Assembly: GCF_001465545.3 (NCBI RefSeq) | Contig: NZ_CP013480.3 | Span: forward strand, 1,240,001 to 1,304,000 | Origin: Pandoraea norimbergensis | GTDB taxonomy: Bacteria > Pseudomonadota > Gammaproteobacteria > Burkholderiales > Burkholderiaceae | Direction: 5' to 3' | Length of the DNA stretch: 64,000 nucleotides | Shown: positions 25,880 through 34,118 of the stretch, piece after piece | Layout: the number at the start of each line of letters is the position of its first letter | Numbering within the stretch: position 1 is the stretch's first letter | Program-made: the position numbers and the translations under genes | The notes under the pieces: generated by a model | What the model was told of the DNA's origin: nothing | The model's input: only the letters and a program-made list of their open reading frames with translations | The model's database searches: none

Positions 25880-25959
25880 TGATTCACACCGTCCAACAAC
25901 GAACGGCAACTTAATCGGCACTCTGCAAAGTGCCGGCCGCCTCTCGCTAGGAGCCAGCC

Positions 25960-26199
25960 ATGAAACTACGTACTGCTGATGAAGCCCGCGCCGAGCTTCA
26001 GTCCAAAGGCATCTCGATCACCCAATGGGCCATCGCCAACCGCTTTTCCCCGAATCTGGTGTTCGAGGTCTTGGGCGGCCGCAAAAAATGCGTCCGGGGT
26101 CAAGCCCACGAGATCGCTATCAAACTTGGGCTCAAGGCCGGTGAAATCTGCGCAGACCCCGCGAAGGCCCTCGCATCTGTCCATCGTCGCGCTGCGTGA
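25960..26199 (+). CDS. Ner-like early DNA-binding regulator
   Basis: 79 residues. HTH-type small protein (SITQWAIANRFSPNLVFEVLGGRKKCVRGQAHEIAIKLGLK) of the Ner/Nlp-like kind found first in BcepMu-type early operons; it should lower repressor and early transcription once the lytic cycle starts. ATG at 25960 with AGGAG 6 nt upstream (25950-25954). First gene of the operon from the 25851-25879 promoter. Confidence 0.78.
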   Translation: MKLRTADEARAELQSKGISITQWAIANRFSPNLVFEVLGGRKKCVRGQAHEIAIKLGLKAGEICADPAKALASVHRRAA

Positions 26200-26231
26200 G
26201 GCCGCTATGCACGATTGCCTCGGCTTTCCCA

Positions 26232-26477
26232 TTAGTGCTCGTCTGATAGGCGAGAAGCACGTGCCTCGTCCAGTTGCTCGCACAGCCATGCCAACGTCGG
26301 CCGTGCTTCAGAGTTCACCGTGTGATTCTGTGGCCAGCGCCGCGTGCGCAAAAACGCCTGAAGACGCGACGTATCAAAGCCCTCCTGTGTTTCCAGGGCC
26401 GCAACAAGAGTGAGCCAGGCGGAGGCGAGTGCGTTGACTTGACCTTCGAGTTGTTCAATGCGTCGACTTTCGCCCAT
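26232..26477 (-). CDS. Small conserved phage protein on the opposite strand
   Basis: 81 residues from ATG 26477, chosen because it has a strong AGAGGAAAAGG ribosome site just upstream. N-terminal coiled coil (MGESRRIEQLEGQVNALASAWLTLVAALETQEG), then a basic DNA-binding-like segment (LQAFLRTRRWPQNHT). No family recognised. It faces against the early operon, between Ner and the next HTH gene, so its transcript is antisense to early mRNA. A GATAAT -10-like element lies just upstream on the minus strand. Confidence 0.6.
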   Translation of the reverse strand: MGESRRIEQLEGQVNALASAWLTLVAALETQEGFDTSRLQAFLRTRRWPQNHTVNSEARPTLAWLCEQLDEARASRLSDEH

Positions 26478-26587
26478 GAGCCTTTTCCTCTTCGGATTAT
26501 CTGCTGTCAATCCTACATCCTGCAAATGGCTTTCGACAGTTGCAAAAGCCGCCATTGTTTGGAAGTGGTGTTTTTGAAGGGACTCCA

Positions 26588-27070
26588 ATGAGCCGCCGCA
26601 ATTGGAAACACATCCAGCCGACCTCGCTACGCCAGGCGCTGGAACTGTGCAAAGACCACGCAAAGGAGCGTCGCAACCTTTCGGTGGAGCGCATCGCTGA
26701 GCGCATGGGGCTTGCTGATCACTGGGCACTCTACAAGTGGTTTCAGAACGGGCGTATGCCGCTGAACCTTGTCCGGCCGTTCGAGAATGCTTGCGGCATC
26801 GACTTCGTGACTCGCTGGCAGACCGCCAGCGCTGGAAAGTTGCTCATCGACATTCCCGTCGGCCGCACCGCTGACGCGGCGGACATCCAAGCGCTCCAAG
26901 AGACGCTCAACACGGCGGTTGGCCACCTCCTGCAGTTTTACAACGGAAAGTCAGACGCCAACGACACGCTTGCCGTCATTCAGAAGGCTATGGAGGGTCT
27001 TGCCTGGCACCGGGGGAATGTCGAGAAGCACGCGCAGCCTGAATTGGACCTTTGCAGAGACTTACGATGA
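26588..27070 (+). CDS. HTH protein of the early operon
   Basis: 160 residues, start ATG 26588. Segment SVERIAERMGLADHWALYKWFQNGRMPLNLVRPFENACGIDFVTRW (about 32-77) is a helix-turn-helix of the kind seen in BcepMu early proteins. The C-terminal half (ADIQALQETLNTAVGHLLQFYNG) is helical. Overlaps the next gene with ATGA. Likely a second early regulator; exact target unknown. Confidence 0.68.
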   Translation: MSRRNWKHIQPTSLRQALELCKDHAKERRNLSVERIAERMGLADHWALYKWFQNGRMPLNLVRPFENACGIDFVTRWQTASAGKLLIDIPVGRTADAADIQALQETLNTAVGHLLQFYNGKSDANDTLAVIQKAMEGLAWHRGNVEKHAQPELDLCRDLR

Positions 27071-27375
27071 AAGAGACTCCGAAAACAGCACAGTCCGCCG
27101 GCAAGGTGCTCGAGGTTCTGAATGTGCTCCTGGGGCACTTTTCTCACGGGTTGACGCCCACGGAACTGTCGAAGGCAACCGGTCTGGAGCCTAGCGCAAT
27201 CACGCGCTACGTGGCGACGCTCGAGGAGAAAGGCTTTGCCGAACGCATCCCAGAGACCGGCCGCATTCGCCCCTCATCGCGCCTCGCCCAGCACGCAGTA
27301 AGCATTCTGCGCTCGCTCGATTCTGCCCGACAGCGAATCGATGAAATGACCAACCGTCTGACCACTCAAATCTAA
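27067..27375 (+). CDS. IclR-like winged-helix protein
   Basis: 102 residues from ATG 27067 (an upstream start is rejected; ATGA overlap). N-terminal winged helix of IclR type (KVLEVLNVLLGHFSHGLTPTELSKATGLEPSAITRYVATLEEKGFAERIPETGRIRPS), with no effector-binding domain. Common in transposable Burkholderia phages just before the large DUF-type protein. May regulate early transcription or assist transposition. Confidence 0.72.
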   Translation: MKETPKTAQSAGKVLEVLNVLLGHFSHGLTPTELSKATGLEPSAITRYVATLEEKGFAERIPETGRIRPSSRLAQHAVSILRSLDSARQRIDEMTNRLTTQI

Positions 27376-27385
27376 GGAGAGCTCG

Positions 27386-28318
27386 ATGGCTCGAAAGCCG
27401 CTACAGACTGAAAACACCGCCGTGGTGGTAACCGACGCCGATACCCCGGCGCTGCCTGCGATGCGTGAGGCTGCCAACCAACTCGCCGTCATGCACGAAG
27501 AGCGTCAGGCCACTGTGCGCGCCGTCGCAACTCAACTCGGCTACCAGTTGCCCGCGGACTGCACCGATCCCGACCTTATCCAGCGTGACATCGCGGCCAA
27601 CATGCGCCGCAGTGTGGAAGCCTGCTTGGAAGTCGGGCGTGGTCTGCGGGTGCTCAAGGAGGCGTGCGAACACGGTCAATTTACCGCTCGCCTAGACGCT
27701 CTCGGCATAGAAGATCGCGTCGCACGCCGGTTCATCCAGTCGGCGGTCAAGTTTACGAACCGGGCGACGTCGCCCGTTTTGAAGGCGGTCGGGGGGCAGT
27801 CCAAGTTGTTTGAGATGCTTGTATTGGACGACGAGCAAATCGAGGAGCTGGAACTGACCGGCCAGACCGGCGAGCTAAAGCTCGACGACATCGCCACCAT
27901 GAGCGTCAAGGAGCTACGTGCCACCCTGCGCGAAACACGCGAGAACGCTGAGGCACAGTCCCGCCTGCTTGCCGACAAGAACGCCAAGATCGACGAGTTG
28001 GCCGCCAAGATCACGACAAAGAGGCCTCGCGTGCAGACGCCGCCGCCTGATGTCGAGGGCCAGGAAATTCGCAAGGAGGCGAGCCAGTTCGCCTTTGAAG
28101 CTGAATCGGTAGTTCGCGGCAAGCTGCGCGCGGCCTTTCAGTCACTCGCCGAACACGCCGAGAAGCACGACATGGTCCACGACGATTTCATGGCGGGCCT
28201 GTTGTGCCAGGTCGAGGTGTCGGTCAAACAATTGCGCGGCGAATTCGGTGTCAAGGACACCCCGGACGGAGAAGAAATCCCGGCCTGGCTGCGCAGCGAC
28301 GAAACCACCGAGGCATAA
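27386..28318 (+). CDS. Early phage protein with coiled coil (unknown)
   Basis: 310 residues. N-terminal region about 50-125 resembles DUF3102-like phage proteins (LEVGRGLRVLKEACEHGQFTARLDALGIEDRVARRFIQSAVKF). Residues about 175-215 are coiled coil (ELRATLRETRENAEAQSRLLADKNAKIDELAAKI), then a helical C-terminal domain and a short acidic end. It lies 3 nt before transposase A, in BcepMu order. A role in transposition control or DNA binding is inferred. Confidence 0.65.
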   Translation: MARKPLQTENTAVVVTDADTPALPAMREAANQLAVMHEERQATVRAVATQLGYQLPADCTDPDLIQRDIAANMRRSVEACLEVGRGLRVLKEACEHGQFTARLDALGIEDRVARRFIQSAVKFTNRATSPVLKAVGGQSKLFEMLVLDDEQIEELELTGQTGELKLDDIATMSVKELRATLRETRENAEAQSRLLADKNAKIDELAAKITTKRPRVQTPPPDVEGQEIRKEASQFAFEAESVVRGKLRAAFQSLAEHAEKHDMVHDDFMAGLLCQVEVSVKQLRGEFGVKDTPDGEEIPAWLRSDETTEA

Positions 28319-28321
28319 CAC

Positions 28322-30121
28322 ATGAACGCCGTCCTGACCGAACGATTGGTGGCCGTAGCTCACGCTGCTCGAAAGGCCGGGCATGGCGCCAAAGGGGCGA
28401 TTTACGATGCAGCGTGCCGCGAACTGCGGATGTCACGCGCCACGCTGCTCAAGAAGCTCAAGGAGGTATCGGTCGTGTCGCAACGCAAGCGCCGCTCCGA
28501 CGCTGGGCAAAGTGCGTTGGCGAGAGATGAGGCGATGATGATCTCTGCCGTTCTGATGGAATCGACGCGAAAGAATGGCAAGCGGCTCTACTCGGTCGCC
28601 GATGCTGTCGAAACGCTGCGCGCCAATCAGATGATTCGAGCCGAGTATCTCGACGATGCGACCGGCGAGTTGCGCCCCCTGTCGGAGAGCACAATCCACC
28701 GCACACTGCGTATGTACGGAGTGCATCCGGACCAGTTGCTCGCGCCGGCCCCCGTCACCGAGTTGGCCAGCCTGCATCCGAATCACGTCTGGCAGATCGA
28801 CGCGAGCCTGTGCGTGCTGTATTACCTGAAGCCCTCCGCTGATGCTCGGGCGAATGGTCTGCGCGTCATGGACCACGCCGAGTTCTATAAGAACAAGCCG
28901 AAGAACATCGCTCGCATTGCTGCCGACCGGGTGTGGAGCTACGAGATCACGGATCACACCAGCGACTGGCTCTACACGGAGTATGTGATGGGCGCTGAAT
29001 CGGGGGAAAACCTTTGTTCGGTGCTGATCAACGCCATGCAAGAGCGTGATGGGGCTGACTTGCTCCACGGCGTGCCGCGCATTTTGATGCTGGACGCCGG
29101 CTCAGCCAACACGGCATCCATGACCCGAAACCTGTGTCGATCGCTGGGCATCGAGATGATCGTCCACAAAGTCGGCAACGCACGCGCCACCGGTCAGGTG
29201 GAGAACGCACGCAACATCATCGAGCGCAAGTTCGAGCCGGGCCTCAAGTTCCAGCCAGTCAACAGTCTGGACGAACTGAACACCTTGGCAAGGAAGTGGC
29301 GGATGCACTTCAATGCGACGGCTGTCCATCGGCGCCACAAACAGACACGCAGCCAGGCGTGGATGGCGATACGTGCCGACCAGCTGATTAAGGCTCCTAT
29401 CGTTGACGTATGCCGCGAATTGGCCGTGGCGACACCTGAGAGCCGGAAGGTTACGCCGAAGTTGCGAGTGCCGTTCCAGGGCCGCGAATATGACGTCTCG
29501 ACGGTGCCCGGCGTGATGGTCGGCGAGAAGGTGATGGTCACCCGTAACCCCTGGCGCGATGACGCTGCGCAAGTGGTGCTTATCGGCGAGGACGGTCACG
29601 AGGTGTTCCACGTCATCAACGAGGTGAAGAAGACGGAATTCGGCTTCAGCGACGATTCCGCCGTCATTGGCGTGAGCTATCGGCGTCACGCTGAGACACC
29701 GGCCCAGAGTGCCCTCAAAGACATTGAACAACTGGTCACCGGCACAGAAAGTCCAGCTGCAGCAGAGGCTGCACGCAAGGCGAAGTCCCTGCCGTTCGGC
29801 GGACAACTCGATCCGTACAAGCACATTGACAACACCACGCTGCCGACGTACCTGCCGCGTCGTGGTACCGCTCACGACCTTGTTGCGCCGACGATTGAGT
29901 TGCCACCGCTTTCTCACGTGGACGCTGCCAAGCAGATCAAGCCGAGAGTCGAATTCGCAGGTGGGAAGTGGACTGCCGAACGCTTCCAGTGGTTGCAGCA
30001 ACGCTATCCGGCAGGTGTTCCGCAAGAGCAGCTCGACGCTATCGTCGCCGAGCTTTCCGGCCCCAGAGCGGGCCATCAGAAACCGCTGCAGCTGCTGCGT
30101 GCAGCGGCTGGAGGTGAATGA
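28322..30121 (+). CDS. tnpA: Transposase A (DDE, MuA-analogous / Tn552-type)
   Basis: 599 residues. The catalytic triad is visible: Asp160 (HVWQIDAS), Asp258 (ILMLDAGSANT) and Glu294 (ATGQVENARN), a D-D-35-E spacing as in the rve/IS1604-Tn552 family to which BcepMu TnpA belongs. The N-terminal 120 residues are DNA-binding helices (ELRMSRATLLKKLKEV); the C-terminal region (390-560) is a Mu-type beta barrel and basic tail. It integrates and replicates the phage by transposition. Its stop overlaps the ATG of gene B (ATGA). Confidence 0.94.
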   Translation: MNAVLTERLVAVAHAARKAGHGAKGAIYDAACRELRMSRATLLKKLKEVSVVSQRKRRSDAGQSALARDEAMMISAVLMESTRKNGKRLYSVADAVETLRANQMIRAEYLDDATGELRPLSESTIHRTLRMYGVHPDQLLAPAPVTELASLHPNHVWQIDASLCVLYYLKPSADARANGLRVMDHAEFYKNKPKNIARIAADRVWSYEITDHTSDWLYTEYVMGAESGENLCSVLINAMQERDGADLLHGVPRILMLDAGSANTASMTRNLCRSLGIEMIVHKVGNARATGQVENARNIIERKFEPGLKFQPVNSLDELNTLARKWRMHFNATAVHRRHKQTRSQAWMAIRADQLIKAPIVDVCRELAVATPESRKVTPKLRVPFQGREYDVSTVPGVMVGEKVMVTRNPWRDDAAQVVLIGEDGHEVFHVINEVKKTEFGFSDDSAVIGVSYRRHAETPAQSALKDIEQLVTGTESPAAAEAARKAKSLPFGGQLDPYKHIDNTTLPTYLPRRGTAHDLVAPTIELPPLSHVDAAKQIKPRVEFAGGKWTAERFQWLQQRYPAGVPQEQLDAIVAELSGPRAGHQKPLQLLRAAAGGE

Positions 30122-31407
30122 TGCTGAAGCTGAAGAACTTGCTGGCCCAAGCCAGCTGCAAACAGGCCGACTTGGCGAAATCTCTGAATGTCTCGCAAGC
30201 CACGGTTGCGCAAATCGTCAATCACGGCGAATGGCCCAAGAGCCTCGACGAGCTTGATCTCAAGGAGCGCATTCTGGATTTTCTCGAAGGGAAAGGCGTT
30301 GCGCCGAACTTACTCGAGAGTGCCTTTGAAGAGGTTGATCAGACCGACGTGCGCGAACGTGTCCACGCGTTCCTCGCCGATATCGGGGTCGATCCATCCG
30401 AGCTGCCCAAGGTTCTTGAAGCACAGGTGAGCGAGCCGCGCGCCAACGCGGCCCGCTCGGTCACCAAGTCGAAATCCGCTATCGAGTCCAACCCGGAGGA
30501 ATCTATGTTACTGCGCAAGCAAACTCTTTATCCAGCGGCACGTAAGCATTTCAGCCTGTTCCGCGACCCGTTCCAGGACGATATCCAGGCCGCAGACGAC
30601 ATGTACGTCAGCCCCGACATCCGCTATGTGCGCGAGGCAATGTTCCAGACGGCTAAACACGGAGGCTTGCTCGCCGTCGTGGCGGAAAGCGGTGCTGGCA
30701 AGACCACGCTGATGCGCGACCTTGAGGATCGCATCGTCCGTGAGAATCAGCCCATCTTGCTGATCAAACCATATGTGCTTGCGATGGAAGACAACGATCA
30801 AAAGGGGAAAACCCTCAAGTCGACGCACATCGCGGAAGCATTGATGGCGGCTGTCGCTCCGCTTGAGAAGCCGAAATCCAGCCCTGAGGCGCGCTTTGCG
30901 CAGTTGCATAAGGCGCTGCGCGAAAGCCATACCGCCGGTTACCGGCACTGCTTGGTGATCGACGAAGCTCACGCGCTACCTGTCCCAACGATCAAGCACC
31001 TGAAGCGCTTCTTCGAGTTGGAGATGGGCTTTAAGAAGTTGCTCTCGATCATCCTGATTGGCCAGCCGGAACTGAAGGCCAAGCTTTCCGAGCGTAATCA
31101 GGATGTGCGTGAAGTAGTCCAGCGTTGCGAAATGATCGAGCTGGCTCCGCTCGACGGCACCCGCCTGGAGGAGTACCTCAAGTTCAAATTCGATCGCCTG
31201 GGCAAGCAGATCGGTGAGGTTATCGACCCGAGCGGAGTCGACGCGCTGCGAGCCAAGCTGACGATGACGAGCACCCGGCGCGATCGTCCTGAGACGGTGT
31301 CTCTGTTGTACCCGCTTGCCATCGGCAATCTGCTGACGGCCTGCATGAACTTCGCTGCCGAAATCGGCTCGCCGACCGTGACTGCAGACGTCGTGAAGGG
31401 GGTGTGA
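30118..31407 (+). CDS. tnpB: Transposition protein B (AAA+ ATPase) with N-terminal HTH
   Basis: 429 residues. N-terminal Cro-like HTH (residues 2-40, LAQASCKQADLAKSLNVSQATVAQIV). Walker A AESGAGKTT (188-196), Walker B LVIDEAH (278-284), and a later NRD/IILIGQPELKAKL sensor-like segment. MuB-type proteins bind target DNA, deliver it to the transposase and give target immunity. Here the HTH is fused in one chain. Overlaps transposase A by 4 bp. Confidence 0.93.
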   Translation: MMLKLKNLLAQASCKQADLAKSLNVSQATVAQIVNHGEWPKSLDELDLKERILDFLEGKGVAPNLLESAFEEVDQTDVRERVHAFLADIGVDPSELPKVLEAQVSEPRANAARSVTKSKSAIESNPEESMLLRKQTLYPAARKHFSLFRDPFQDDIQAADDMYVSPDIRYVREAMFQTAKHGGLLAVVAESGAGKTTLMRDLEDRIVRENQPILLIKPYVLAMEDNDQKGKTLKSTHIAEALMAAVAPLEKPKSSPEARFAQLHKALRESHTAGYRHCLVIDEAHALPVPTIKHLKRFFELEMGFKKLLSIILIGQPELKAKLSERNQDVREVVQRCEMIELAPLDGTRLEEYLKFKFDRLGKQIGEVIDPSGVDALRAKLTMTSTRRDRPETVSLLYPLAIGNLLTACMNFAAEIGSPTVTADVVKGV

Positions 31408-31408
31408 G

Positions 31409-31735
31409 ATGGGAGCCTCGCTGACTGTCGTTCCGACGACGTTACCGCAAGTCAAAGAGAGCGTCTGCCGGGTGTTCAACCCCGGCTTGACCGATCGATT
31501 GGGAGTCGCCAACTGTGCAGCACGTGCCCTGCGTGACATGGGTTATCGGGTCATCGATCAGGTGCTCTATCCGGAGCGTGGCGATAAACCGGAGCTTCGC
31601 ATTGTCCGTGATCGACAAACGTCGATTAGCCCTCTGCTGGACGCTGCCGGCGAGCGTCGGTGGCGTAACGAAGGCGGTGTGAGACGTGGCTATGCCGTGT
31701 TCCATGGCGTGACCGTCAGTTGGGAGGACGCATGA
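31409..31735 (+). CDS. Hypothetical early phage protein
   Basis: 108 residues, not recognised. Compact alpha/beta look (VANCAARALRDMGYRVIDQVLYPERGDKPELRIVRD, about 32-70), ending in a GYAVFHGVTVSWEDA segment; no membrane segments. Begins 1 nt after tnpB and overlaps the following gene with ATGA, so it is part of the early operon. Confidence 0.65.
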   Translation: MGASLTVVPTTLPQVKESVCRVFNPGLTDRLGVANCAARALRDMGYRVIDQVLYPERGDKPELRIVRDRQTSISPLLDAAGERRWRNEGGVRRGYAVFHGVTVSWEDA

Positions 31736-32016
31736 GCAAACCAACCGTCACCATGTGCCCGACGCTGGCAAATCCCGACGTCATTGACAGCGTGCCCGAG
31801 CTTCGCGCAGAGCTGCATCGAGCCAACGGCAATCTCTTGCAACTGGCGGATGAAACGCATGAGTTGCGGCACGTCCTGCAGGGCGTATCCCAAAGCCTTG
31901 CGCGTGTCGTTTTCCTTCACATGCGTGGGCACCACGACGCCGTGGCGAAGGAGCTTGACGTGATTGTCACCAATCACGTCAAGGTGACGCCTAAGCAGCA
32001 GGGAGGGATCCACTGA
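31732..32016 (+). CDS. Hypothetical early phage protein, helical
   Basis: 94 residues from ATG 31732 (ATGA overlap with the previous stop). Predicted helical: PELRAELHRANGNLLQLADETHELRHVLQGVSQSLARVVFLHM. No family recognised. Its stop overlaps the next start by 1 nt (TGATG). Confidence 0.62.
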   Translation: MSKPTVTMCPTLANPDVIDSVPELRAELHRANGNLLQLADETHELRHVLQGVSQSLARVVFLHMRGHHDAVAKELDVIVTNHVKVTPKQQGGIH

Positions 32017-32498
32017 TGCGCACCCGCTGCCCGAGCTGCGGCACGACGCTTTCGCTCGATGCCCTGGTAGCACACGAAGCCGCGCGTGAAGCGCTTGCGG
32101 CCGCGTTCAGGCTGTCCGGCCAAATTGGTTCAGCGTTGGTGCGGTATGTCGCATTGTTCCGTCCGGAATCGCGCGAGCTGACGATGGATCGCGTTGCTCG
32201 CCTCATCGGTGATCTTCTTCCGGACGTGCAAGCGCAGCGCATCACCCGTAACGGCCAGTTATATGACGCGCCACTGGAAGCGTGGGTGTGGGCGGTAGAA
32301 CAGGCGCTCGCCGCTCGTGATGCCGGCCGACTGACGCTGCCGCTGAAGAGCCATGGTTGGCTCTATGAAGTCATCAGCAACTGGCGTCCCCAAGCCGGTG
32401 CGGTGGTCGTAGCCGGTGAACCGCGTGTCACGCCGTCGAAGGGCCAATCCAAAACACTGTCGGCAATCGCCGCCTTGGAGGAGCGCGCCCGTGGTTGA
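32016..32498 (+). CDS. Early phage protein with N-terminal zinc knuckle
   Basis: 160 residues. Starts RTRCPSCGTTLSLD; the CPSCG has only one cysteine pair, so zinc binding would need partners. The helical middle (GSALVRYVALFRPESRELTMDRVARLIGDLLPDVQAQRITRNGQLYDAPLEAWVWAVEQALAARD) is recurrent in transposable Burkholderia phages. Function unknown. The C-terminal tail is disordered and overlaps the next start by 8 bp. Confidence 0.65.
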   Translation: MRTRCPSCGTTLSLDALVAHEAAREALAAAFRLSGQIGSALVRYVALFRPESRELTMDRVARLIGDLLPDVQAQRITRNGQLYDAPLEAWVWAVEQALAARDAGRLTLPLKSHGWLYEVISNWRPQAGAVVVAGEPRVTPSKGQSKTLSAIAALEERARG

Positions 32499-32958
32499 GA
32501 AGTGGCTCGAGCGGGAAGTCTCACGCGGCCTGCAGGGGTTAGTTGCCCTTCGACTGCCTGGTGCTCCCGCCGAGGACAGCGTGACTCTCACGCTGGATAT
32601 CTGGCTCGCCGCGATCGAGGATCTGGCGTCCTCCTGGAGTGAACAAGCTGACGAGCACCGGGTACGACGGGCGTTTCGCACGCTGTACCGCATCTGTGAT
32701 CGCTGGCCGGCGCCAAAGTTGTTTCTTGACAACCTCGGCAATCGGGATCCGCCGCGCGCGCTTCCAGCGCCGGACCTGACCAAAGAGGAGCGGCAACGCA
32801 ACAGCGCAAGGATCCGAGAGGCCGTGGCTCTGTTGGCACGAAGTAAGTCAGCCGAGCAAACCGAGCTGCAGAGGCAACAAAACATCGCCAAGGTTCGCGT
32901 GTTTCACGAACGCCTGGCCAGCAGTAACTCAACGCAATCAGAAAGCAAGGAGCAATAG
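32491..32958 (+). CDS. Early phage protein, helical (unknown)
   Basis: 155 residues from GTG 32491 (VVEKWLEREVSRGLQGL), with GGAGGAG 10 nt upstream; an ATG far upstream is rejected because it overlaps the previous gene. Conserved-looking block DEHRVRRAFRTLYRICDRWPAPKLFLDNLGNRDPPRALPAP (about 52-92) suggests a DNA- or replisome-associated helical domain. Its stop is directly before the next ATG. Confidence 0.63.
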   Translation: MVEKWLEREVSRGLQGLVALRLPGAPAEDSVTLTLDIWLAAIEDLASSWSEQADEHRVRRAFRTLYRICDRWPAPKLFLDNLGNRDPPRALPAPDLTKEERQRNSARIREAVALLARSKSAEQTELQRQQNIAKVRVFHERLASSNSTQSESKEQ

Positions 32959-33573
32959 ATGAGCGACACGATTCCGGCCGGGTACTGGCGCGACGGGGAA
33001 GGACGGCTGATTCCCGAAAACATGGTCAAGCCGATCGACAAAGCACGCGACGCATTGGTCCGCGAACTGGTCGGGCACGCTAAGTCCGCATCGACGGTCC
33101 TGGCGGACTTCAAAGCGAAAGCATTCGGTGACATTGGCGCGTTCGTAGAGATGTCGGGCGAACAGTATGGCGTGAAGCTCGGCGGGGTGAAAGGGAACGT
33201 CACGCTGCTGTCGTTCGACGGCCATTTCAAGATCGTTCGCCAGATCCAGGAGCACCTCGTATTCGACGAACGCCTGCAGGCCGCAAAGCAGTTGATCGAT
33301 GAGTGCATTCGGACCTGGACGCAAGGCAGCCGCGACGAAATCAAGGCACTCATCAATGACGCGTTCCAGGTCAACAAGGAAGGAAAGATCAATACGGGCC
33401 GCGTTCTCGGACTGAAGCGCCTGAATATCAGCGACGAGAAGTGGCAGCGCGCTATGCAGGCGATTGCAGACAGCGTGCAGGTGGCCGGGAGCAAGCCCTA
33501 TGTCCGTATTTACGAGCGGATCGGTGACACCGATCAGTATCAGCCGATCAGTCTTGACGTCGCGGCGGTGTGA
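32959..33573 (+). CDS. DUF3164 protein
   Basis: 204 residues. DUF3164 family, common in Mu-like early regions: starts IPAGYWRDGEGRLIPENMVKPIDKARDALVRELV and continues FGDIGAFVEMSGEQYGVKLGGVKGNVTLLSFDGHFKI. No known activity; nearly always co-inherited with transposition modules. Begins immediately after the previous stop. Confidence 0.85.
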   Translation: MSDTIPAGYWRDGEGRLIPENMVKPIDKARDALVRELVGHAKSASTVLADFKAKAFGDIGAFVEMSGEQYGVKLGGVKGNVTLLSFDGHFKIVRQIQEHLVFDERLQAAKQLIDECIRTWTQGSRDEIKALINDAFQVNKEGKINTGRVLGLKRLNISDEKWQRAMQAIADSVQVAGSKPYVRIYERIGDTDQYQPISLDVAAV

Positions 33574-33574
33574 C

Positions 33575-33784
33575 ATGAGCAAGACCACAGGAACCGTGAT
33601 CGTAAAGCGTAGTCGCAACGGCACCACGATTCGAGCGACGGGCAGTGCAGCGAATGTGCTCTTTGAAGCGATGGTTCAACAAGTCGCCGGTGCAACGACG
33701 TCGCTCGGGGGCGCAGAGCGAAAGCCGTCGCAATCGAAAGGATTTACCACCAACCAGCAGTCCAGACGAAAGGAAAAGCAATGA
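33575..33784 (+). CDS. Small basic early phage protein
   Basis: 69 residues from ATG 33575, 1 nt after the DUF3164 stop, with the HU gene overlapping its end by 4 bp. Basic and serine/threonine rich (GTVIVKRSRNGTTIRATGSAANVLFEAMVQ), unrecognised. Too small for family assignment; kept because it fills the operon with tight spacing. Confidence 0.55.
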   Translation: MSKTTGTVIVKRSRNGTTIRATGSAANVLFEAMVQQVAGATTSLGGAERKPSQSKGFTTNQQSRRKEKQ

Positions 33785-34056
33785 ACAAGCAAGAACTCAT
33801 CAAGCAGTTGGCGAACAACGCAGATGTGACCAACAAGCAAGCGGAAGCGGTACTCAACGCGCTCAGCGCCACGGTGCTGAACCACATTGGCGTCGGAAAG
33901 CAGTTGATGATCCCCGACTTGGGCAAGTTCACCTTGGCGGAACGAGCAGCGAAGATCGGCCGTAACCCGAAGACCGGCGAAGCGATTCAGATCGCCGCAA
34001 AGCGGGTGCCGAAATTCACGCCGGCCAAGGCGCTCAAGGATGCTGCGGCAGGTTAA
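33781..34056 (+). CDS. HU-family DNA-binding protein
   Basis: 91 residues, full-length HU fold: MNKQELIKQLANNADVTNKQAEAVLNALSATVLNHI, then KFTLAERAAKIGRNPKTGEAIQIAAKRVPKFTPAKALKDA, with the conserved RNPKTGE hairpin arm. HU bends DNA; Mu transpososome assembly needs host HU, so a phage-encoded copy in the transposition operon fits. Last 62 bp before the next gene contain a 7-bp inverted repeat (AAGCTGC/GCAGCTT), possibly a weak attenuator. Confidence 0.95.
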   Translation: MNKQELIKQLANNADVTNKQAEAVLNALSATVLNHIGVGKQLMIPDLGKFTLAERAAKIGRNPKTGEAIQIAAKRVPKFTPAKALKDAAAG

Positions 34057-34118
34057 ACCGTTGCCTCAAGCTGCTCACCCTCGCGGGCAGCTTCGGGAAA
34101 CGATTGACGGAGACCACA

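Noticed and set aside
26478..26729. In-frame extension of the antisense early gene to 165 codons
   Set aside because: It would cover the start of the next plus-strand gene, and the strong ribosome site is only at 26477.
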